In this document: positions 26,029-34,513 of the stretch, one piece after another | Numbering within the stretch: position 1 is the first letter of the stretch | Layout: every line of letters begins with the position of its first letter | Assembly (NCBI RefSeq): GCF_006864135.1 | Contig: NZ_SADV01000001.1 | Location: 124,001-188,000, forward strand | Source: Lysinibacillus sphaericus | GTDB taxonomy: Bacteria > Bacillota > Bacilli > Bacillales_A > Planococcaceae | DNA length: 64,000 nt | Direction: 5' to 3' | The notes under the pieces: generated by a model | Database searches by the model: none | What the model was told of the DNA's origin: nothing | Seen by the model: only the letters and a program-made list of their open reading frames with translations | Translations under genes and position numbers: made by a program

Positions 26029-26165
26029 GGCTCTGTTTAACTTGATTGTTGTTTTTCTCAAATTAAAAACGTATTCTTGTGGTAAATACTAATAATCTAC
26101 CCTTTTAATGTGTCAGAACCAACATTCGTAATAATCAAATATCAACACCGTAATTAAACAGAGCC
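26029..26165. mobile_element. 137-bp MITE-like element with 12-bp perfect terminal inverted repeats
   Basis: GGCTCTGTTTAA at 26029-26040 is matched exactly in inverse at 26154-26165, and the similarity continues imperfectly inward (TGTTG in both). The interior has no coding potential. GGCTCTGTTTAA-type ends are typical of Bacillales transposons of the IS1182/IS5-like kind, so this is probably a non-autonomous or internally deleted derivative. No target-site duplication is obvious. Confidence 0.6.
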
Positions 26166-26167
26166 TA

Positions 26168-26202
26168 ATAAAAAAAGAAATGCTAAAAACTAACATTTCT
26201 CT
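26168..26202 (-). terminator. Terminator of the ECF sigma/anti-sigma operon
   Basis: On the minus strand AGAAATG pairs with CATTTCT across an 11-nt loop, followed by seven T residues. Confidence 0.75.
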
Positions 26203-26236
26203 TTTTCTTACTTATTTCGGCACCGAAATTCCACCT

Positions 26237-27544
26237 CTATTTCAGTGGAATATCAATTGTTTGAGTTCCATCTAAAAAGTTTTCATAATGTGAGAAATTG
26301 ATGCGAACTGGGTTGACGACTCCCTTCATGTCATATGTTTCGGTTTGTTCGATTACGTATTCATCAGGTCTATGATAACTTGCTGAATTACTATAAACAG
26401 TTTCGCCATTTGCATCTATTGCTGTACCAAGTAAACCGATATTTTTATTTTCATAAGAAGTTGGAACATTTACTGTTACCATGTGCTTATTAACTTGAAC
26501 TTTTAAGCCTGGGAGAGGTGGTTTCGATAGCACTTTCTTTTGGTTAAAATCTACCTCTATAAAATCTTGCCCTTTCGGCAATGCTTTTACTTTTCCAATG
26601 GATAATGTTAACTTTTTGGGCTCTCTAAAATAATTACTTTGCATAAAGAATGTCGCTTCCCCATCCATAAAATCCCCTGTAGCTGTTATGCCATTATTAA
26701 TCGTCGTCCATTCCTCCCCTTTTTCATCTAATAGACGAATATCATCAAATCCTAAAATACGCTGATCATTATGTGGATCGAGAGCGATTGTAACACCTGT
26801 ACGGAGCGGTGAAATAGATACAGACTTGATGGTGATTTGCTGACCTTCAAAGCTCATTATTTCATTCAATACATAGGACTTCGTTTTCGCTATTGGCTTT
26901 TTAAGTGAGAATGGGATCGTAAACTCTGTTTGTTTTTCATCTGCAAATTGTATATATAGTTCAAAATTAGCATTGTCATAATTTATAGGATTTTTAAATG
27001 AAGCCGCAAATTTATCTTCAATCAAAGTTGTTTCTTTTTCGCTATACCAACTGTAACTTATTCCAGCGGGTAATACCTCACCATTTAGACGGAGCTCCAT
27101 TTTCTTCGTTGCTAAATCACGAACATCGAACGGTGCCGAAAATGTATAAGGCAATATCATACCTGTTTCATCAGCAATAACTCCTTGAAGTGTAAATGAT
27201 ACACCATTTTTCGTTTGTGACAGTCCTAGTTCCTCATAATAGTTGTTATGGAGTATATCTTTGACCCCTTTATCATACGTAATCATCTCTACTAACGGAG
27301 CAAAGCCTGGGATTTTTGCGATGGTACTCGCAAAAGCTGGAGATACACGGATAGACGTTACAAAAAGTAACAGCAATGCACAAGTAACAGCAATGCTTTT
27401 CCATATACGTTGTCGATTACGCTTTTCTTTTTGGAAGCGTATGACACTTTTCCTATGCGACTCTTCTAAATGCTCATGTGGTATGTCAATTTTCGCTAGT
27501 TCTTTGACAAAAACATCATAATCATGCTTTTCTACCTGTTTCAT
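26237..27544 (-). CDS. Anti-sigma factor with DUF4179/DUF5643-type extracellular domains
   Basis: A 435-residue single-pass protein. The short cytoplasmic N-terminus (1-47) should bind the sigma factor. The helix at about 48-67 ends SIRVSPAFAS, the VSPAFA motif that opens the DUF4179 domain (STIAKIPGFAPLVEMI). Two beta-rich domains follow (to about 240 and 435). ATG directly abuts the stop of the upstream sigma gene, so they form one operon. Such proteins hold ECF factors inactive until an envelope signal arrives; the signal is unknown here. Confidence 0.87.
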   Translation of the reverse strand: MKQVEKHDYDVFVKELAKIDIPHEHLEESHRKSVIRFQKEKRNRQRIWKSIAVTCALLLLFVTSIRVSPAFASTIAKIPGFAPLVEMITYDKGVKDILHNNYYEELGLSQTKNGVSFTLQGVIADETGMILPYTFSAPFDVRDLATKKMELRLNGEVLPAGISYSWYSEKETTLIEDKFAASFKNPINYDNANFELYIQFADEKQTEFTIPFSLKKPIAKTKSYVLNEIMSFEGQQITIKSVSISPLRTGVTIALDPHNDQRILGFDDIRLLDEKGEEWTTINNGITATGDFMDGEATFFMQSNYFREPKKLTLSIGKVKALPKGQDFIEVDFNQKKVLSKPPLPGLKVQVNKHMVTVNVPTSYENKNIGLLGTAIDANGETVYSNSASYHRPDEYVIEQTETYDMKGVVNPVRINFSHYENFLDGTQTIDIPLK

Positions 27545-28054
27545 CTATAGCTCTCCCCTCTCCGTAAAATATAGTTTTAGCTTTTTCAATGCCGCATGTA
27601 ACCTTGACTTCACAGTTCCTTCTGGAATATTTTGAAGTCTAGCGATATCTTGATTTTTATAATCTTGAAAATATTTTAGAAAAATAAGCTCTTGCTGCTC
27701 TTTTGGTAGCTTCGTAATGATATCTGTCATTTCAAAGCGCTCATAATTGGGGGCATTATCACTGATTTCTATGTCTTCCTGCAAATCAAGACGTCTGCTT
27801 CTTTCACGCATATCATGGCAAATATTGAGTAAAATTCGGACAAGCCACGTACTAAAATAACCTGGTTCTTTTACGGTATGTATCTTTTTTAGGCTTCGAT
27901 ATGTAGCTTCTTGTATTGCTTCAATGGCATCATGTTCATTTCTTAAATAAGCAAATGCCATACGGTACATCGTCTGTTCATATTGTTTTATTAGATGTAA
28001 AAAAGCATCTTCGTCCCCAGCTATCGCACGCTTCACCAATGTTTGTTCATCCAT
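27545..28054 (-). CDS. ECF RNA polymerase sigma factor
   Basis: A 169-residue ECF sigma factor: region 2 (EQTMYRMAFAYLRNEHDAIEAIQEATYRSLKKI) and region 4 (ITKLPKEQQELIFLKYFQDYKNQDIARLQNIPEGTVKSRLHAALKKLK). GAAGGGGG lies 8 nt before the ATG at 28054; the GTG at 28063 is less likely. It is followed without a gap by its DUF4179 anti-sigma gene. It is distinct from the sigV-like gene at 15 kb, so the window carries two independent ECF modules. No convincing ECF promoter was found upstream. Confidence 0.9.
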   Translation of the reverse strand: MDEQTLVKRAIAGDEDAFLHLIKQYEQTMYRMAFAYLRNEHDAIEAIQEATYRSLKKIHTVKEPGYFSTWLVRILLNICHDMRERSRRLDLQEDIEISDNAPNYERFEMTDIITKLPKEQQELIFLKYFQDYKNQDIARLQNIPEGTVKSRLHAALKKLKLYFTERGEL

Positions 28055-28212
28055 CACATACACCCCCTTCTACTTATTAGACAGTCAAGCTGACATTTTC
28101 GTTCGATTTATTTTTAATTATTTAACCAATTGTAACAAATTTCATTTTCATTTATATTCTGTATGTAATACTTCATAGAATTAAAAAAAGGGCTTCTTTG
28201 ACTGTTGCTGTT

Positions 28213-28272
28213 AAAACATAAAAACAGAGTTAATCTACAAGATGTGTAGAATCAACTCTGTTTTTATGTTTT
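28213..28272. repeat. 60-nt near-perfect hairpin
   Basis: AAAACATAAAAACAGAGTT pairs with AACTCTGTTTTTATGTTTT (19 bp); inside, TCTACA pairs with TGTAGA around a 5-nt loop. It lies in the 546-bp gene-poor stretch between the sigma gene and the alcohol dehydrogenase gene and could be a strong terminator or a relic of inverted transposon ends. Confidence 0.75.
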
Positions 28273-28335
28273 CTTAAATCGAATATTTCACTAAAGCACT
28301 CCGTTACTTTAAGTAGATTCCTTCACAATCTTTAA

Positions 28336-28560
28336 TTAATAGGTGTTAATATTCAATTTTCATTTGATGAAAAAAAATTAGTTTTTTCCATTAACAAGGA
28401 ACTTAACGAAGAGGATTATTCTATTATTTTAGCAAAACCAAACAATAAAACCATTGCTGTATTAAAAGAGCATACGGATACTTTGGAAATGTTTAAACAT
28501 TATTTACCTGGAAGTAGTTATTTCACTAACAAGGACTTTAATCTTTGGGTAAGTTCCTAA
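28336..28560 (+). pseudogene. C-terminal fragment of an unidentified plus-strand gene
   Basis: An open stretch of 75 codons ends at a normal TAA (28558-28560) and reads GVNIQFSFDEKKLVFSINKE and later LKEHTDTLEMFKHYLPGSS, protein-like composition with alternating strands. It has no in-frame start after the stop at 28333 and no ribosome site, so it is likely a 3' remnant. I do not recognise the family. Confidence 0.45.
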
Positions 28561-28562
28561 AA

Positions 28563-28597
28563 AAGAGAAACGCCAGCAATCAACGTTTCTCGTATCT
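28563..28597 (-). terminator. Terminator of the blc-like operon
   Basis: On the minus strand GAGAAACG pairs with CGTTTCTC around an 11-nt loop, followed by a T run. Confidence 0.8.
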
Positions 28598-28600
28598 TCT

Positions 28601-29782
28601 TTATAGTAGATGAGGTTCTCGAACTTCTCCATCAAATGCTGCACGATATATCGAATAGATATCTTCTCGCTTAAGCGGCATCGGACTACGTGCTAAAATT
28701 CTTGTTTGCATTGTCGCATCATCCGTTAGTTGTTCCAGTGCTAATTCTGGTATATTAAATCCTTGTAATGTGGACGGAATATTAACATCGTGAACAAGTT
28801 GCTTCAATGCATCTACACATTTATAGGAAGCCTCTTCTTGCGATAAATACGCAGTTGAAATACCCATTGCATCTAAAATATCTTTCATACGTTTCTCGCA
28901 ACTTTGACGAATATAGCCCATGACATATGGTAATAGCACTGCGTTGGAATCTCCATGAGCAATATGGAACTGGCCACCAAGTGGATACGCTAAAGCGTGT
29001 ACTCCTGCAACACCAGCATTAAAAAAGGCTAAGCCTGCCAAATAACTACCATAACTCATATCCGAACGAGCCTGCTTATTCTGACCGTCATGCACTGCAG
29101 TTCGAATGGAGCCACTAATTAATTTAATGGCTTGTAATGCAAGTGCATCAGTTACTTCATTGGCATTTACAGAAACATAAGCCTCTATTGCATGTGTTAA
29201 AGCATCTACGCCTGTAGCAGCGGTCACTTTGGATGGTACGGAAATCGTTAACGCAGGGTCTACAATGGAGACATCTGCTAATAAGTAATCATGTGTCACA
29301 ACATCCTTCGTTGTTTCAAGTGACAGTACTGAAATATTTGTCACTTCTGAGCCTGTTCCGGATGTAGTTGGAATTAAAATTTTAGGTAACCCTTTATTTT
29401 CAAGAGTTTTTGTTCCTGTTAAATTTAAGTAATCTGCCACTTTCCCATCATGTGTTGCTAAAACCGCGGCAAGTTTCGCTAAGTCTAATGCACTTCCTCC
29501 CCCTAAACCAATCACTAAATCAAAATGATGTTTTCTAGTAAAATCAACTAGTTTCTCACCAATTGCGAGCGGTGGCTCTGGGGCAATATCGGTATAAATA
29601 GTTGTAGCGTACCCATTTTCAAATAATGGCTTTTCAAGATGATCTGTTAAACCTAACTCTTTTAAAAATGGATCTGTGATTATTAAAATATTATTTGCTT
29701 TCAATTTTTCTACTTCCGGTAGTAGCTGACTTAAGCAACCCCAGCCTGTATAACTCGCAGGAGTAAAGGTTAATTTATGCAT
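28601..29782 (-). CDS. Iron-containing alcohol dehydrogenase
   Basis: A 393-residue group III (Fe-dependent) alcohol dehydrogenase. The NAD-binding GLGGGSALDLAKL is near residue 94, TTSGTGSEVT near 139, and the metal ligands sit in GVDALTHAIEAY (Asp, His) and in HALAYPLGGQFHIAHGDSNAVLLP (two His). It is 17 bp downstream of the lactonase gene in the same operon. By analogy with BlcB/AttL, it could oxidise 4-hydroxybutyrate to succinic semialdehyde; that substrate is inferred only from the neighbours. Confidence 0.92.
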   Translation of the reverse strand: MHKLTFTPASYTGWGCLSQLLPEVEKLKANNILIITDPFLKELGLTDHLEKPLFENGYATTIYTDIAPEPPLAIGEKLVDFTRKHHFDLVIGLGGGSALDLAKLAAVLATHDGKVADYLNLTGTKTLENKGLPKILIPTTSGTGSEVTNISVLSLETTKDVVTHDYLLADVSIVDPALTISVPSKVTAATGVDALTHAIEAYVSVNANEVTDALALQAIKLISGSIRTAVHDGQNKQARSDMSYGSYLAGLAFFNAGVAGVHALAYPLGGQFHIAHGDSNAVLLPYVMGYIRQSCEKRMKDILDAMGISTAYLSQEEASYKCVDALKQLVHDVNIPSTLQGFNIPELALEQLTDDATMQTRILARSPMPLKREDIYSIYRAAFDGEVREPHLL

Positions 29783-29799
29783 AATTGTTCTACTCCTAT

Positions 29800-30645
29800 C
29801 TATTCATAATAGCCTTCTGTCGATTTTCTAAATGACTTAAATTGGACTGAATCATGGCCAAACCACACTTGCGAATTTGTTTTATTTGCTAATCTTCTAA
29901 TTCGTTCAACTGTAGAATTATAGCCAACAGAATCATAAAGTATACCAGGTGGCTTGACAGGCGGCCCAAAGCTTTCAGCGGTGTAAATGGCATCTGAAGC
30001 TAAAATAATTCCACCCGTTTCTGGCATATTAATATGCAAACCTAGCATTCCCCAAGCATGACCGCTTCCAAAATTCAAAACTTGGATTCCTTCTGCAAGT
30101 TTCACATTATCCTCACCACGCTTAATTAATCGCCATTGTAAATTGTTTTTTATCCACATATCAATGTCACCCCAAATATAGGCACCTTCTTTTACATTTC
30201 TTGCGTATGTTTGTAAAGTTCCATTGAATTCATCTTCCTGTACAATAATCGTTGCATTTGTAAAAAGCTCTAAACAGCCTGCATGATCTAAATGTAAATG
30301 TGAAGCTACAACATATTTAATATCTTCTAGACGCACATTTAACTCTTCTAAACGATGATGTAAATAGCATTCTTCTGGCATATTAATCGGGAATGCTTTT
30401 TGAGTAAATTCACCCCAGCGCCCTTCAGATCCCATTGAATTTGGGTTACATGCTGTATCAAATAATACTTTTCCTTCTGGATGATCAATTAATACTGTAT
30501 AAACTGGAAGCTCTATAAATTCATTTGGCTGGTTTGGATGATCAATCGTTGCAGGGTTATGCATGGCAATCAGATAGTTTTTATCCATTCGCATTGTTCC
30601 ATTACCCATAACATACAATTTCGGGTGCTGTTTGATAATGTTCAT
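29800..30645 (-). CDS. Metallo-beta-lactamase-fold lactonase (AHL lactonase / BlcC-like)
   Basis: A 281-residue zinc hydrolase. The metal-binding HxHxDH motif appears as SHLHLDHAG near residue 115; a further His lies in FGSGHAWGMLGL near 196, an Asp in ILASDAIYTAE near 218, and a His in WFGHDSVQFKSF near 266. This spacing matches N-acyl homoserine lactonases and the gamma-butyrolactonase BlcC/AttM. Its neighbours are an aldehyde dehydrogenase and an Fe-alcohol dehydrogenase, the same trio as blcABC, which favours a small-lactone catabolic role over signalling. ATG at 30645. Confidence 0.88.
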   Translation of the reverse strand: MNIIKQHPKLYVMGNGTMRMDKNYLIAMHNPATIDHPNQPNEFIELPVYTVLIDHPEGKVLFDTACNPNSMGSEGRWGEFTQKAFPINMPEECYLHHRLEELNVRLEDIKYVVASHLHLDHAGCLELFTNATIIVQEDEFNGTLQTYARNVKEGAYIWGDIDMWIKNNLQWRLIKRGEDNVKLAEGIQVLNFGSGHAWGMLGLHINMPETGGIILASDAIYTAESFGPPVKPPGILYDSVGYNSTVERIRRLANKTNSQVWFGHDSVQFKSFRKSTEGYYE

Positions 30646-30670
30646 TTACAACCATCTCCATTTCGGAATC

Positions 30671-30765
30671 ATTTATGCCTCGACATAATTGTAGCTGTCG
30701 CTTTGCTTTCGCTACATAAAACATTTGTAGCTGTCGCTTTGCTTTCGCTACATAAAAACATTTGC
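30671..30765. repeat. Dispersed palindromic element, partial copy with two tandem units
   Basis: The left palindrome ATTTATGCCTCGACATAATTG (30671-30691) is followed by two tandem 36-bp units of TGTAGCTGTCGCTTTGCTTTC-type sequence. It sits inside the operon between the aldehyde dehydrogenase and lactonase genes, so it must be transcribed. Confidence 0.75.
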
Positions 30766-30777
30766 TGCTGAAAGAAG

Positions 30778-32211
30778 TTAATTGTTATTCCAAATCACTA
30801 GCTTCATTTCTGTCATTTCCTCAACTGCATATTTGATGCCTTCTCGACCGGTTCCGCTTTCTTTAATGCCGCCATATGGCATATGGTCAACACGGTATGT
30901 TGGAACGTCATTAATAATGACGCCTCCTACTTGTAATTTCTTTGAAGCTTTAAAGGCCATCTCGATTGAAGGTGTAAATATGCCTGCCTGTAAGCCGTAA
31001 TGTGAATCATTGACAGCATCAATAGCTTCTTCTATGGAAGAAACAGAATTGACAATTACAACAGGTGCAAATATTTCTTCACAAGATACACGGCTTTGAG
31101 AGGATACATTATATAATACTGTTGGAAGTAAAATATTATTTTCAATACGACCACCTGTCAGTACTTCGGCACCTTCTGCTACCGCTTCTTCTATCAATGT
31201 GACAGCACGCTGTTGCTCAGTTTCTGAAATCATCATCGCTAAATCCGTTGTTACATCTAATGGGTCCCCTATTGTTAGCTGTTCTATTTTTGCTTTTAGT
31301 TTTTCTAATAATACATTCATCATATTTTCTTTTACATATATACGCTGTAGGGAGATGCAAACTTGACCTTGATTTGCAAAAGCCCCCATCACAATTCGGT
31401 CCATAATCTTATCGAGTTGAATCCCTTCATCAACAATTACACCAGCATTCGAACCAAGTTCTAATGTGACTTTCTTTAAGCCAGCGCGATTGCGGAGGGA
31501 AATACCTACAGCAGGACTTCCAGTAAATGTAATCATCTTTACTTTTGGATGTGCTAAAAAGGCATCTCCTACTAGTTTTCCTTGCCCAGTTACTAAGTTA
31601 AATGCACCTGCTGGTAATTTTGTTTGTGCCAATAATTTTGCTAAAAAATGAGCAGATAACGCTGTTTGGGTTGCAGGCTTCAAAACAATCGTATTTCCAG
31701 CTGCTAATGCGGGTCCAACTTTATGGGCTACTAAATTTTGTGGAAAATTAAAGGGTGTAATAGCCGCAATAACGCCCAATGGCTCTCGAATTGTATAACC
31801 AAATCTACCCTCTCCACTTTTAGATGCATCCATTGGAATCATTTCACCAGATAGTCGTTTAGCTTCTTCTGCTGCAAATTTGTAAGTTTCAATCGTTCGA
31901 TCAATCTCAGCATAGGCATATTTTAACGGTTTAGCTGATTCTAGTGAAATAATTCTAGCTGCCTCTTCTCGATTTTCGGCAAATAGATCCGATAATTGTT
32001 CTAAAATTTCTGCTCTTTGAAATGCTGTTAATGCTGCCATTTCGGCTTCTGCTGCATGAGCACTTTCAATTGCATGCTGTACATCATCTTCAGTGGCCAT
32101 AGCAAATTGAGCAATGACCTCTTTTGAGTAGGGAGCTTGAACCTCCATAAATTCATCTGTCATTTGCCATTGTCCATTAATAAATAAGCTCTTTTTCAAG
32201 ACCTTACTCAC
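30778..32211 (-). CDS. NAD(P)-dependent aldehyde dehydrogenase
   Basis: A 477-residue aldehyde dehydrogenase. Visible signatures are ITPFNFPQNLVAHKVGPALAAGNTIVLKP (cofactor-binding), FTGSPAVG, the general base in LELGSNAGVIV, and catalytic Cys in ANQGQVCISLQRIYV. It belongs to the lactaldehyde/succinate-semialdehyde/phosphonoacetaldehyde group. GTG at 32211 lies right on the AAAGGAG; TTG at 32199, giving LKKSLFINGQW, is an alternative start. It is the first gene of the lactonase operon, fitting a BlcA-like succinic semialdehyde dehydrogenase role (inferred). The LacI-type regulator gene lies upstream in the same direction. Confidence 0.92.
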   Translation of the reverse strand: MSKVLKKSLFINGQWQMTDEFMEVQAPYSKEVIAQFAMATEDDVQHAIESAHAAEAEMAALTAFQRAEILEQLSDLFAENREEAARIISLESAKPLKYAYAEIDRTIETYKFAAEEAKRLSGEMIPMDASKSGEGRFGYTIREPLGVIAAITPFNFPQNLVAHKVGPALAAGNTIVLKPATQTALSAHFLAKLLAQTKLPAGAFNLVTGQGKLVGDAFLAHPKVKMITFTGSPAVGISLRNRAGLKKVTLELGSNAGVIVDEGIQLDKIMDRIVMGAFANQGQVCISLQRIYVKENMMNVLLEKLKAKIEQLTIGDPLDVTTDLAMMISETEQQRAVTLIEEAVAEGAEVLTGGRIENNILLPTVLYNVSSQSRVSCEEIFAPVVIVNSVSSIEEAIDAVNDSHYGLQAGIFTPSIEMAFKASKKLQVGGVIINDVPTYRVDHMPYGGIKESGTGREGIKYAVEEMTEMKLVIWNNN

Positions 32212-32221
32212 TCCTTTCTTT

Positions 32222-32273
32222 AAATGGTTACGTATTCATTTCTGAAAATAAAAAAATGAATACGTAACCATTT
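32222..32273 (-). promoter_or_regulatory. Paired LacI-type operators as a 20-bp perfect inverted repeat
   Basis: AAATGGTTACGTATTCATTT at 32222-32241 is repeated exactly in inverse at 32254-32273, 12 bp apart. Each arm is centred on TACGTA, the CpG-centred core typical of LacI/GalR operators; the centres are 32 bp (three helical turns) apart. It lies just before the aldehyde dehydrogenase start and after the LacI-type gene, with no T run as a terminator would have. Confidence 0.75.
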
Positions 32274-32298
32274 TGGTTTTAAAAAATAAACTGAGGCA

Positions 32299-33294
32299 TC
32301 AGTTTATTTTTTTACTTGTTGTATTTCTCGGGAAAAGTTTAACAGATTCTGTTTGTTGGATGCAAGCACTTTTTTTCTCCATTACTTCAAATAATTTTTC
32401 AATAGCAATAAATCCGAGGTTTTTTTCGGATTCTAAACCTACTGTTGTTAAAGCAATTGAATAGTGCTTACTGAGCTCCACATTATCAATGCCAATAACA
32501 TTAAAATCTTGAGGAACATGAAAGCCCCTCTCTAAGCAAAGGTTTAAAATTTCAATAGCAATTGCATCTGTTGCGGCACAAATAGCGGTAGGCCTCGTAG
32601 GAAGCTTTAGTATTTCCTCAAATATTCGTTCAATATCGTCTTTTTTCGTATTTGTAAAAAATGCTGACACTGTATTTACATCTATACCGCTGTCCTTTAA
32701 TGCATTTTTAAAGCCATTGTACCTTTCAAAAAAAGTACTGATTTCATGTGGGCCGCCAATCCAGCATATGTTACGATGATCTAAAGATAAAATATGATTC
32801 GTCGCTATATAACCAGCTTCCACATTATCAATTTCTACAAAATACCTGTTTTCTCGATGCTTGCGATTATACATGATAAAAGGTACGCCTAGTTTTTCAA
32901 GCTTAAAAAATAAGTCATCTTCATATAACATAGACGATAAAATAATCGCATCAGCCCTAGTTTCCAAAACCGAATTATAAATAGAATCTAAATCATCTTC
33001 CGTACCAAAATAAACATTTACTTTATAGCCCCGAGCAGTAACATAATTAACGATTGCAGTAGTTGTATCGACAAAAAAAGGATTATGTAAAGGCCCTGAT
33101 ATCAAAGTAATAATGCCAGTTTTTTTCTGTACAAGTGATCTTGCAATATCATTTGGAATATAGTTTAAATCCTCAATTGCCCGCATCACTTTTTCAACAG
33201 TTTTCGGCTTTACGAGTTCAGGAGTATTTAACACTCTTGAAACCGTTGTTTGAGAGACACCCGCATATTTAGCCACATCTTTTGAAGATACCAA
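32299..33294 (-). CDS. LacI/GalR-family transcriptional regulator
   Basis: About 331 residues. The N-terminal helix-turn-helix SSKDVAKYAGVSQTTVSRVLN and the hinge helix NDIARSLVQKK are followed by a periplasmic-binding-protein-like effector domain (ITLISGPLHNPFFVDTTTAI...). GGTGG sits before TTG at 33294, giving the usual LacI-type start (VSSKDVAKYAG); the GTG at 33306 overlaps it. It is immediately upstream of the aldehyde dehydrogenase-lactonase-alcohol dehydrogenase operon, with two TACGTA-centred operators between, so it is the likely local regulator. Agrobacterium uses an IclR-type regulator (BlcR) instead. Confidence 0.92.
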   Translation of the reverse strand: MVSSKDVAKYAGVSQTTVSRVLNTPELVKPKTVEKVMRAIEDLNYIPNDIARSLVQKKTGIITLISGPLHNPFFVDTTTAIVNYVTARGYKVNVYFGTEDDLDSIYNSVLETRADAIILSSMLYEDDLFFKLEKLGVPFIMYNRKHRENRYFVEIDNVEAGYIATNHILSLDHRNICWIGGPHEISTFFERYNGFKNALKDSGIDVNTVSAFFTNTKKDDIERIFEEILKLPTRPTAICAATDAIAIEILNLCLERGFHVPQDFNVIGIDNVELSKHYSIALTTVGLESEKNLGFIAIEKLFEVMEKKSACIQQTESVKLFPRNTTSKKIN

Positions 33295-33384
33295 GAAACC
33301 ACCCACTTCATCTTTGTAAGCCTATTTTATACCATTAAAGAAATAATGTTAATAGATAAGAGTAAATGCAAGTACTTTCTATTA

Positions 33385-34209
33385 TTAGGAATTTTTTTGA
33401 TTTTTTCGCTCATAAGGCTTAACGGCTTCGCTAGCTTTAAAATTATAAACAGGTGTAATTACTTTTATTATATCTGCAGTTTCCTCAAGAACAGATGTGA
33501 TTTCTGACATCGGCTTATATGCCATTGGGGCTTCATCTAATGTTTCTTCGTTTACGGATGTTGTCCAAATGCCTTGCATCATTTCTTTAAAATCTTCCAT
33601 GTTTAGTGCTTCTTTTGCAGCACGGCGAGAATACATTCTCCCTGCCCCATGTGGTGCTGAGTAATTCCAATCTGCATTCCCTTTCCCCATACAAATAAGT
33701 GAGCCATCTCGCATATTCATAGGAATAACCAGCTTCTCCCCTTTATTTGCTCGAACGGCTCCTTTTCTTAACGTCATTGTTTCTGTATCAATATAGTTAT
33801 GGATCGTATCGAATGTTTCGTTAAAACGCCAGTTCATATGCTTGGAGATTGTTTCGGCAATTGTCCAACGATTCATCCGAGCATATTGCTGAGCAATTTT
33901 CATATCGTGAATATAATCATGGAAATACTCACCCTCTAAATAAGCTAAATCTTTTGGTACAATAAGATTTTGCTCTTTAAAAGCTTTAATCATCGCTTGA
34001 ATTTCTTTTTCGCGCCCCTGATATTTCAGCTCGGCAATTTTATCTTTTAAATCTTCTTGTTGTAATGTTTCATAGGCTCTTTTTTGATGCCAATTCGCTA
34101 CCTTAGCTCCGACATAACGCGACCCAGTATGGATAAGTAAGTAGTGTGTGCCTGCTTCGTCTTTGGCAAGCTCGTGAGGTGGGCTACCGACGCCTTGCTG
34201 TGTTTCCAC
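33385..34209 (-). pseudogene. rtcB: RtcB RNA ligase, 5'-truncated
   Basis: About 274 codons covering the central and C-terminal RtcB core: LLIHTGSRYVGAKVANWHQK, a helical insert, IPMNMRDGSLICMGKGNADW, and the guanylylation-site region SAPHGAGRMYSRRAAKEAL. Full-length relatives have roughly 110-130 more N-terminal residues, including the GGGNHF and DvHPG-type metal site, all missing here. No ribosome site precedes the GTG at 34209. The break lies next to the structured hairpin at 34221-34282. A truncated protein could still be made but should not be a working ligase. Confidence 0.75.
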
Positions 34210-34220
34210 AGTAGAAAAAA

Positions 34221-34282
34221 GAGCTCAGACGATTTTTCAAACGAGTAGACGGGTAATACCTCACCTCGATTCTTCTGAGCTC
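34221..34282. terminator. Structured hairpin at the rtcB truncation point
   Basis: GAGCTCAGA (34221-34229) pairs with TCTGAGCTC (34274-34282), flanked by A and T tracts suited to termination in both directions. Inside, CGAG/CTCG and GGTA/TACC can pair, giving nested stems, more complex than a normal terminator. It lies at the end of the ABC-transporter operon. The sequence 34283-34513 shows no gene. Confidence 0.6.
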
Positions 34283-34513
34283 TCTTTTTAAGGCGATTTT
34301 TTGTGAAATGATAGCTATCTTCACTAAACCTTTCTCTATTCTTTTTTATTCTTCTTCCCGATTCTACTTCGGGTATTCATAGTCGCTTCTCTAATTCTCA
34401 TAACTACCAAAAATTGTATGTTTGGCTATATATTCGACAGATATGATTTAGAATGATAATCGAAGTAGGAAGTCTAAGCTTATTAATAGTCTGAACGCAT
34501 ACTTCCTAAAGTA

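Noticed and set aside
32222..32273. Reading the 20-bp inverted repeat as a terminator of the LacI-type gene
   Set aside because: The minus-strand downstream arm is not followed by a T tract, and each arm carries a CpG-centred operator core; an operator pair is the better reading.
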